Part shown: piece by piece, positions 22,330 to 27,707 of the stretch | How the letters are laid out: each line of letters begins with the position of its first letter | Position numbering within the stretch: the first letter of the stretch is position 1 | From: an uncultured Blautia sp. | Lineage (GTDB): Bacteria; Bacillota; Clostridia; Lachnospirales; Lachnospiraceae | Direction: 5' to 3' | Length of the DNA stretch: 27,707 bases | Assembly (NCBI GenBank): GCA_900547615.1 | Contig: URHH01000026.1 | Location: 1 to 27,707, forward strand | Translations under genes and position numbers: made by a program | The notes under the pieces: generated by a model | What the model was told of the DNA's origin: nothing | The model's database searches: none | What the model saw: only the letters and a program-made list of their open reading frames with translations

Positions 22330-24156
22330 ATGAAAAAAAATCCATCTCAGCTACGGGCAATCGCTCACCTGTCAGGACCTATGATGGTCCTGGCAGGCCC
22401 CGGTTCGGGGAAAACTTCCGTTATTGTGGAGAGAACTGCATATCTGACCCGCGAAGGCGGAATTTCGCCTTCCTCCATTCTTGTTGTGACCTTTTCAAGG
22501 GCAGCGGCAGCAGAGATGAAGGAACGGTTTCTTGCGTTTACAGAGCAGGAGAGAACAGGAGTTACCTTCGGGACTTTTCACGGGGTATTTTACGGGATTT
22601 TAAAACAGGCATACGGATTTGGCGCAGGAAATATTCTGTCTGAGGAGGAAAAACGGGAGATTTTACAGGAACTTGTACTGGAATACGGGCAGGAATTATC
22701 TCAGGAAGGGGACTTTCTCGATGAGGTTGCAAAAGAGATCAGTCTTGTAAAAAATGAAAGGATCTCCCTTCGCCATTATTATTCTTCCTGCTGTCCGGAC
22801 GAGGTGTTTAAGCAGATTTTTCAGGGATATAAAAAGGCGCTCACAGAGAGAAGAAAGCTTGATTTTGACGATATGCTCCTCTTCTGTTACGAATTGTTTG
22901 ACAAGCGAAAGGACATTCTTGAAGGCTGGAGACGGAAATTTCAGTATATTCTTGTAGATGAATTTCAGGATATAAACAGACTCCAGTACGATGTGGTCAA
23001 GATGCTGGCAGATCCCTTAAACAATCTTTTTATTGTAGGGGATGACGATCAGTCCATCTATCATTTTCGCGGGGCACGCCCGGAAATTATGTTGAATTTT
23101 ACAAAAGATTATCCAAAGGCGGAAACGGTGCTTTTAAATATTAACTACAGGTGTACGGAAAATATTTTAAATACGGCTGTGCGCGTCATTAACCATAATA
23201 AAAAGCGGTTCAAAAAGAAGCTGACTGCGTTTCATCGGGCAGGCGTTCCTGTGCGGTGTCTGGAATTTCAAAATACAAGAGAAGAATATATGGCGGTTGT
23301 CAGGAGACTGAAAAAAAGAATGGAAAAAGGAGAGCACCTTGAGGATACGGCAGTTCTTTTCCGCACCAATCAGGAGGCGGAAGGGCTTGTAGGGGCGCTT
23401 ATGGAGTACCAGGTTCCTTTTACCATGAAAGAGCAGCTTCCCAATCTGTTCCGTCACTGGATCTGCCGGAATATGCTTTCGTATCTGAAAATGGCGGGAG
23501 GGGACAGAAGCAGAAAAACATTTCTGGAAATTATGAACCGCCCCAACCGGTATATTGCAAGGGAAAGCCTGACAGACACCACGGTTTCTTTTGATAAGCT
23601 TCGGGAATTTTATAAAGAGAGAGACTGGATGTGCGACAGAATTACAACTCTGGAAACCCAGCTTCGCATTTTATCGTCTCTTGCACCTTTTGCTGCCATT
23701 AATTTTATCAGAAAGGGAATGGGATACGAGGAATATTTAAGAGAGTATGCCCGGTACCGGAAAATCAGACCGGAGGATCTTCTTGAAGTTCTGGATCGGA
23801 TCCAGGACAGCGCAAAAGAGAAGAAAAGCCTGGAAGAATGGAAAAACTATATCAGGGATTATACAGAGCGTCTGAAAGAGCAGGCAAAGAAGCAGGAAGT
23901 GAAAAAAGAAGGCGTTGTGATCTCCACCCTTCATGCAGTAAAAGGGCTGCAGTATGACAATGTGTTTATATTAAATGTAAACGAAGGAAGTATCCCTTAC
24001 AAAAAAGCTGTGTTAAACGAAGCGCTTGAAGAGGAACGCCGCCTTTTTTATGTCGGAATGACGCGGGCAAAAAAAGAGCTTACCCTCTGTTATGCAGAGA
24101 GGCAGTTTGAAAAAGAATGGGAGCCGTCCCGTTTTCTTGAGGAGGCAGGAGTATGA
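22330..24156 (+). CDS. UvrD/Rep-type DNA helicase, short form
   Basis: A 608-residue superfamily 1A helicase. Motif I is GPGSGKTS (residues 23-30), motif II DEFQD (210-214), then GDDDQSIYHFRGA, the STLHAVKGLQYDNVFI motif V and RRLFYVGMTRAK motif VI. PcrA and UvrD run to about 720-740 residues; this protein ends about 35 residues after motif VI and lacks their C-terminal extension. It is thus a separate paralogue and probably not the main PcrA. Its ribosome site is weak, so it likely depends on coupling to gltX 3 bases upstream. Its stop overlaps the next gene (ATGA). Confidence 0.9.
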   Translation: MKKNPSQLRAIAHLSGPMMVLAGPGSGKTSVIVERTAYLTREGGISPSSILVVTFSRAAAAEMKERFLAFTEQERTGVTFGTFHGVFYGILKQAYGFGAGNILSEEEKREILQELVLEYGQELSQEGDFLDEVAKEISLVKNERISLRHYYSSCCPDEVFKQIFQGYKKALTERRKLDFDDMLLFCYELFDKRKDILEGWRRKFQYILVDEFQDINRLQYDVVKMLADPLNNLFIVGDDDQSIYHFRGARPEIMLNFTKDYPKAETVLLNINYRCTENILNTAVRVINHNKKRFKKKLTAFHRAGVPVRCLEFQNTREEYMAVVRRLKKRMEKGEHLEDTAVLFRTNQEAEGLVGALMEYQVPFTMKEQLPNLFRHWICRNMLSYLKMAGGDRSRKTFLEIMNRPNRYIARESLTDTTVSFDKLREFYKERDWMCDRITTLETQLRILSSLAPFAAINFIRKGMGYEEYLREYARYRKIRPEDLLEVLDRIQDSAKEKKSLEEWKNYIRDYTERLKEQAKKQEVKKEGVVISTLHAVKGLQYDNVFILNVNEGSIPYKKAVLNEALEEERRLFYVGMTRAKKELTLCYAERQFEKEWEPSRFLEEAGV

Positions 24157-24698
24157 ATGGAGTTATTTATTATACAAAGATAAAAGAAGCGTATGCAGGC
24201 AAAAATATGGAGCATATGATAGGGGAAAGGCTTCTGGAAAAGGGACTTTTAAAAGAATACGGACTGGATTTAAAATACGAGCCCAGAAGTAAGGGAGAGC
24301 ATGGAAAGCCGTTTTTTACCCTTCAGCCGAAAATCCATTATAATATCAGCCATTCCGGGGAATACGTTCTCTGTATTTTAGCGGGACAGGAAGTGGGGAT
24401 CGACATACAGCTTCACAAAGATGTGGATTACGGACGCTTTCTGGAGCGTATGGTTTCAGAAGAGGAGAAAAAAGAAATCCTGGAAGCAGAAGATGTAAAA
24501 AAAGCTTTTTTTGAACAGTGGGTTTTAAAGGAAGCATACATAAAATGGACGGGAGAGGGATTTTCAAGAAGCCTTCTTACTGCGGGAGAGGACAGAGGAT
24601 TTCATAAACTTCTGGAAGTGGAAGAGGGATACAGCGCCGCGCTCTGGTGTGCGGTACCGATGGACATTCGCTGGGAATACGAAGAGACCGTGCTTTAA
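24153..24698 (+). CDS. 4'-phosphopantetheinyl transferase, Sfp-type
   Basis: A 181-residue transferase that moves phosphopantetheine from CoA to a carrier-protein serine. Motifs: HGKPFF (50-55), YNISHS (63-68), GIDIQ (82-86) and WVLKEAYIKWTGEG (123-136). Asp84 and Glu127 are the expected metal ligands; the Glu often found two residues after the Asp is Gln86 here. Length is below Sfp (224 residues), so it is a short Sfp/AcpS2 form. The ACP at 19683 is the nearest candidate substrate. Translationally coupled to the helicase by ATGA overlap. Confidence 0.88.
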   Translation: MNGVIYYTKIKEAYAGKNMEHMIGERLLEKGLLKEYGLDLKYEPRSKGEHGKPFFTLQPKIHYNISHSGEYVLCILAGQEVGIDIQLHKDVDYGRFLERMVSEEEKKEILEAEDVKKAFFEQWVLKEAYIKWTGEGFSRSLLTAGEDRGFHKLLEVEEGYSAALWCAVPMDIRWEYEETVL

Positions 24699-24726
24699 AA
24701 AGAAGGTACTAAATCGGGATTGTCCA

Positions 24727-24734
24727 CATATATT
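24727..24734 (+). promoter_or_regulatory. Candidate sigma-E -10 box for the spoIIIA operon
   Basis: CATATATT resembles the sigma-E -10 (CATACAnT), 20 bases before the spoIIIAA ATG. An AAAT-containing -35-like sequence lies about 12 bp upstream, slightly too close. Supported mostly by the known sigma-E control of this operon. Confidence 0.3.
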
Positions 24735-24754
24735 AAAACTAAGAGGTGAGACAA

Positions 24755-25696
24755 ATGGAAGCAATGCAGGTTCAGAATCTGTTTGCCGGAAGCATTCGAA
24801 ACCAGCTTTTGGATGCGGACCTTGATTACGATAAATTATACGAAATACGACTGCGCGTAGGGAGACCGCTTTTTCTTACATACGACGGAGGAGAGTGCTT
24901 TCTTAGAAACAGAGGGGAAGAACCCTATGTTGTGACACAGGAGGACTTAAAAGAAACTCTTGAGTATGTAACCGGCTATTCTCTTTATGCCTACGAGGAG
25001 GAAATACGTCAGGGCTTTATCAGTGTCCAGGGAGGGCACAGGGTAGGGGTGACGGGAAAAGTGATTTTAGACGGGGGAAAAATCCGCGGCATGAAATACA
25101 TTTCCTGTATTAATGTGCGCCTTGCCCATGAGATCCAGGGCTGTGCAGAAGAGGTCATGCCTTATATCCAGACAAAGGACTGGGTAGCGCACACTCTTAT
25201 TATTTCTCCGCCCAGATGTGGAAAAACCACGCTGCTTCGCGATATTATCCGACAGATAAGCAACGGAAGAGAAGGGATTCCGGGGCAGACCGTGGGAGTG
25301 GTAGACGAAAGATGCGAGCTTGCAGGCTGCTATCAGGGCGTTCCCCAAAATGATGTGGGAATGCGTACCGATGTTCTGGACGGCTGTCCGAAGGCAGAGG
25401 GAATGCAGATGCTCATACGCTCCATGTCTCCGTCTGTTGTTGCAGTGGACGAGCTTGGAAGAGAAGAAGATTTCCGGGCTGTCGAGGCTGTGATACACTG
25501 CGGCTGTAAGCTGATCGCAACGGCGCATGGAAATTCTCTGGAGGACGTTCTCGCACAGCCCTTTTTTCAGAAGCTTGTGGAGGAGCGTGTTTTTGAGAGA
25601 TACATTCTCCTCGGAAAAAGAGAGAGAGCGGGAATCATAGAGGGAATCTATGACGGAAATGGAGAGTTATGCAAAAATCAGTGGGAGTGCTCCTGA
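24755..25696 (+). CDS. spoIIIAA: Stage III sporulation protein AA (ATPase)
   Basis: A 313-residue cytosolic ATPase of the secretion-ATPase type. Walker A is PPRCGKTT (152-159, Lys157), Walker B-like VVAVDELG is near 230, and the N-terminal YEIRLRVGRPL and GHRVGVTGK segments are typical of SpoIIIAA. In the mother cell it powers the SpoIIIA-SpoIIQ channel linking mother cell and forespore. The start is ATG 24755 with AGGTGAG upstream; a GTG at 24746 overlaps that site. First gene of spoIIIA; the spoIIIAB start lies 28 bases inside its end. Confidence 0.96.
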   Translation: MEAMQVQNLFAGSIRNQLLDADLDYDKLYEIRLRVGRPLFLTYDGGECFLRNRGEEPYVVTQEDLKETLEYVTGYSLYAYEEEIRQGFISVQGGHRVGVTGKVILDGGKIRGMKYISCINVRLAHEIQGCAEEVMPYIQTKDWVAHTLIISPPRCGKTTLLRDIIRQISNGREGIPGQTVGVVDERCELAGCYQGVPQNDVGMRTDVLDGCPKAEGMQMLIRSMSPSVVAVDELGREEDFRAVEAVIHCGCKLIATAHGNSLEDVLAQPFFQKLVEERVFERYILLGKRERAGIIEGIYDGNGELCKNQWECS

Positions 25697-26187
25697 TCCT
25701 TTTTTCCTGTGCAGGCCTCGGCTTTGGACAGAGCCTGCGTCTTACGGGAAGGCTTCGCACGCTGGAAATGATGAAACGCATGACTGTGCTTTTAAAAGGG
25801 GAGATCCGTTTTGGAAACGCTTCCCTTTGTTCTGCTTTTTATGAGGCGGGAGGAAAGCTTGAGGAACCCTTCGGCAGCTTTTTTCGGGAGGTTTCCCAAA
25901 GGCTTTCGTCTCTTGGAGGCAGGAGCTTTGAAAGTGTGTACAGAGAGTGCGCACAGAACGATATAAAACTTCTCAATATTCAAAAAGAGGAGGAAGAACT
26001 TTTCTTTTCCCTGGGGAGCCGCCTGGGGTATCTTGATCTTGAAATGCAGATGAAAGAGCTTCTGCTTTATGAGGAGGAGCTTACACGCCGCACAGAAGAG
26101 CTTCGCCGGGAAATGCCGGCAAAGAAAAAGGTGTATGAAAGTCTTGGGATTCTTGGAGGGATTTTGCTTGCCGTCCTTGTATGGTAG
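25669..26187 (+). CDS. spoIIIAB: Stage III sporulation protein AB
   Basis: A 172-residue membrane protein with an N-terminal helix (about 5-22), a helical cytosolic domain, and a C-terminal helix (ILGGILLAVLVW). Conserved segments are LRTLEMMKRMTVLLKGEI near the start and LGSRLGYLD further on, and the domain fold is like GspF of type II secretion. It overlaps spoIIIAA by 28 bases; GGAG lies 5 bases before the ATG. A GTG 4 codons downstream is an alternative start. Confidence 0.93.
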   Translation: MQKSVGVLLILFSCAGLGFGQSLRLTGRLRTLEMMKRMTVLLKGEIRFGNASLCSAFYEAGGKLEEPFGSFFREVSQRLSSLGGRSFESVYRECAQNDIKLLNIQKEEEELFFSLGSRLGYLDLEMQMKELLLYEEELTRRTEELRREMPAKKKVYESLGILGGILLAVLVW

Positions 26188-26209
26188 CCAGGGCGGAAAG
26201 GAGGCGTGT

Positions 26210-26404
26210 TTGGAGGTCAGCATTATCTTTAAAATTGCAGCTGTGGGAATCCTGGTCTCCGTTCTTTCACAGATTCTCAAACACAGCGGAAGGGAAGAGC
26301 AGGCATTTCTTGTAAGTCTGGCAGGACTTTTAATTGTATTATTCTGGATTGTTCCATATATTTATGAGCTTTTTGAAAACATTCAGCAGTTGTTTACACT
26401 GTGA
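26210..26404 (+). CDS. spoIIIAC: Stage III sporulation protein AC
   Basis: A 64-residue protein with two membrane helices (about 5-20 and 31-52), matching SpoIIIAC in length (68 in B. subtilis) and in the IIFKIAAVGI opening. It begins with TTG at 26210, since AAAGGAGG is 5 bases upstream and no in-frame ATG or GTG fits. It lies 22 bases after spoIIIAB. Part of the mother-cell membrane platform of the SpoIIIA channel. Confidence 0.9.
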   Translation: MEVSIIFKIAAVGILVSVLSQILKHSGREEQAFLVSLAGLLIVLFWIVPYIYELFENIQQLFTL

Positions 26405-26417
26405 AAAAGGGGCGTAT

Positions 26418-26804
26418 ATGGATATTGTCAAAATTTCTCTGATTGGTGTGGGAGGCGTAATGCTTGGTTTTCTGCTCAAAGGCACAAAGCCGGAATACGC
26501 TTCTTTTATTACAATGGGGATCGGTGTTGTCATACTGGGACTTGCAGTGGGGAAAATTTCCTATTTATTCGAAGCTTTAAAGGAGATTCAGAAAAGCCTT
26601 CCCGTAGACGGAAAGCATATTTCCACCCTTGTAAAAATGCTGGGGATTACGTATATCGGTCAGTTTTCTTCCGGCATCTGCAAAGACGCGGGATACGAGG
26701 CGACAGGCGCGCAGATCGAGCTTTTCTGCAAGCTTTCTCTCATGGTTTTAAGTATGCCGGTTCTTCTTGCTCTTTTACAGACCATACAGGAGTTTTTTGT
26801 ATGA
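26418..26804 (+). CDS. spoIIIAD: Stage III sporulation protein AD
   Basis: A 128-residue membrane protein related to SpoIIIAC. It has an N-terminal ISLIGVGGVMLGFLLKGTKPEYA segment and the conserved LVKMLGITYIGQFSSGICKDAG block, then a final hydrophobic helix. The ATG at 26418 has AAAGGGG upstream. An in-frame start at 26334 would lie within spoIIIAC and is rejected. Its stop overlaps the spoIIIAE start (ATGA). Confidence 0.94.
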   Translation: MDIVKISLIGVGGVMLGFLLKGTKPEYASFITMGIGVVILGLAVGKISYLFEALKEIQKSLPVDGKHISTLVKMLGITYIGQFSSGICKDAGYEATGAQIELFCKLSLMVLSMPVLLALLQTIQEFFV

Positions 26805-27706
26805 GAAAAATATTAGGCGCAGTGATCGTTTTTCTTTTTTCTGCTCTGATTTTTCCGGTTCCTGTAAAAGGGGCGGAGGAAATGACGGAGGAGCTGATGG
26901 AAAAGATGGATTTTGACGAGGTGCAGGAGATGTTAAATGAAATGCTGGGAGAGGGAAGCTTTTCTTTTTCCGGGGCATTGAAAAAAATGGTAACAGGAGA
27001 AGATGCGTTTTCAAAAGAGGCGGGGCAGGAATTTCTGCATGGCCTTTTTTTTTCCGGTTTATCCAGAGAAAAAACGCTGTTTTTCCGGATACTGCTTCTC
27101 ATTTTGCTCTCTGCCATATTCGCGGGGTTCGGGGAGGTATTTGACGGAGGACAGGTGGGGGAGATCAGCTTTTATGTGGTTTATCTTCTGCTTTTTACCA
27201 TGCTTATGGATTCTTTTTCAGCTCTGTGCGTCAGTTTATCTGAAAATCTGTCCTGGCTTTCCCGGTTTATGAAAGTTTTGTCTCCTGCATATTTTCTGGC
27301 AGTAGCGGCTTCCTCCGGAGGAACGACAGCCGCTGTTTTTTATGAGGGCGTCCTTCTTCTTGTGTGGCTGATCCAGTGGATCCTTCTTACAGTTATCCTG
27401 CCGGGAATCCACATATGCACGGTCGTCCGGTTTGTGAATAACCTTTCCAGAGAAGAAATGCTTGGAAAGCTTTCCGAGCTTCTGGAGACAGGAATAAACT
27501 GGGGATTAAAAACCCTTCTCGGTCTTGTGATCGGACTTCAGGTAGTAAAAAACCTGGTGGCGCCAGTGATGGATTCTTTAAAAAGAAGCGTGGTGGGAAA
27601 GACAGCGGGAGCCATTCCGGGAGTGGGAAATGCAGTAAACGCAGTGACAGAGCTGATTGTGACGGGGGCAGTTCTTGTGCGGAACAGTCTTGGGATCCAG
27701 GAATAA
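26801..27706 (+). CDS. spoIIIAE: Stage III sporulation protein AE, prematurely ended
   Basis: A 301-residue product with a signal peptide (MRKILGAVIVFLFSALIFP), an extracytoplasmic segment (about 24-95) and several membrane helices. The SpoIIIAE hallmark AGAIPGVGNAVNAVTEL is present near residues 268-284. Full-length SpoIIIAE is near 400 residues (399 in B. subtilis). Here the frame stops with TAA at 27704-27706, one base before the window ends. Reading the last bases one frame over gives Gly-Ile in place of Glu-stop, so a one-base loss near 27698 is likely. This could be a sequence error at an edge or a real frameshift. Confidence 0.85.
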   Translation: MRKILGAVIVFLFSALIFPVPVKGAEEMTEELMEKMDFDEVQEMLNEMLGEGSFSFSGALKKMVTGEDAFSKEAGQEFLHGLFFSGLSREKTLFFRILLLILLSAIFAGFGEVFDGGQVGEISFYVVYLLLFTMLMDSFSALCVSLSENLSWLSRFMKVLSPAYFLAVAASSGGTTAAVFYEGVLLLVWLIQWILLTVILPGIHICTVVRFVNNLSREEMLGKLSELLETGINWGLKTLLGLVIGLQVVKNLVAPVMDSLKRSVVGKTAGAIPGVGNAVNAVTELIVTGAVLVRNSLGIQE

Positions 27707-27707
27707 A

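Noticed and set aside
25067..25528. A 153-codon minus-strand frame inside spoIIIAA
   Set aside because: It lies wholly opposite a well-recognised gene, without ribosome site or recognisable motif.

Overview
The window looks like chromosomal DNA of a spore-forming, low-to-moderate GC Firmicute of class Clostridia, most likely a Lachnospiraceae gut anaerobe. The pointers are a spoIIIA operon, a cotJ spore-coat operon, AAGGAGG-type ribosome sites, consensus sigma-A promoters (TTGACA-17-TATAAT), a DUF378 protein, and a tRNA-Gly with no encoded CCA. Species cannot be named from this alone.

Layout. 1-80: the 3' part of tRNA-Gly(GCC) and its terminator. 87-1676 (minus strand): a 55-residue ORF overlapping a DUF378 membrane protein, then a membrane-anchored DUF5105/DUF5067-like protein. 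1745-2756: divergent promoters that share one -35 element, the second driving an alpha/beta hydrolase. 2810-7506: a small lipoprotein, a heterodimeric ABC exporter pair, a two-helix membrane protein and a VanZ-like protein, closely spaced on the plus strand. 7514-11724: a Crp/Fnr-type regulator divergent from a four-gene cassette (DUF3100 protein, small membrane partner, TrzN/MtaD-type aminohydrolase, TauE/SafE permease). 11737-12452 (minus): cotJA, cotJB and only the first 34 codons of cotJC, which stops where the TauE gene begins on the other strand. 12482-18269: a TetR repressor divergent from an MMPL/RND transporter and a 930-residue secreted heptad-repeat protein, with three evenly spaced palindromic operators between them. 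18383-20828: a SEDS (FtsW-like) protein, acyl carrier protein and a divergent sirtuin. 20872-24698: gltX, a short UvrD-type helicase and a 4'-phosphopantetheinyl transferase. 24755-27706: spoIIIAA to spoIIIAE, the last ending in a premature stop at the window edge.

Functional links. The phosphopantetheinyl transferase at 24153 can activate the ACP at 19683. The two ABC half-transporters have complementary degenerate motifs and should form one asymmetric pump. The MMPL permease and the heptad-repeat protein are probably one export system under the TetR repressor. The DUF3100 cassette looks like uptake, hydrolysis and export of a small, probably nitrogen-containing organic compound whose identity I cannot give.

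The best candidates for undescribed biology are the DUF3100/aminohydrolase/TauE cassette, the TetR-MMPL-heptad-repeat module with its 49-bp-spaced operators, and the sirtuin with a changed NAD pocket. There are no insertion sequences, prophage genes or CRISPR arrays that I can see, and no gene-free stretch over 300 bases; the longest, 13121-13342, is filled by the TetR control region.
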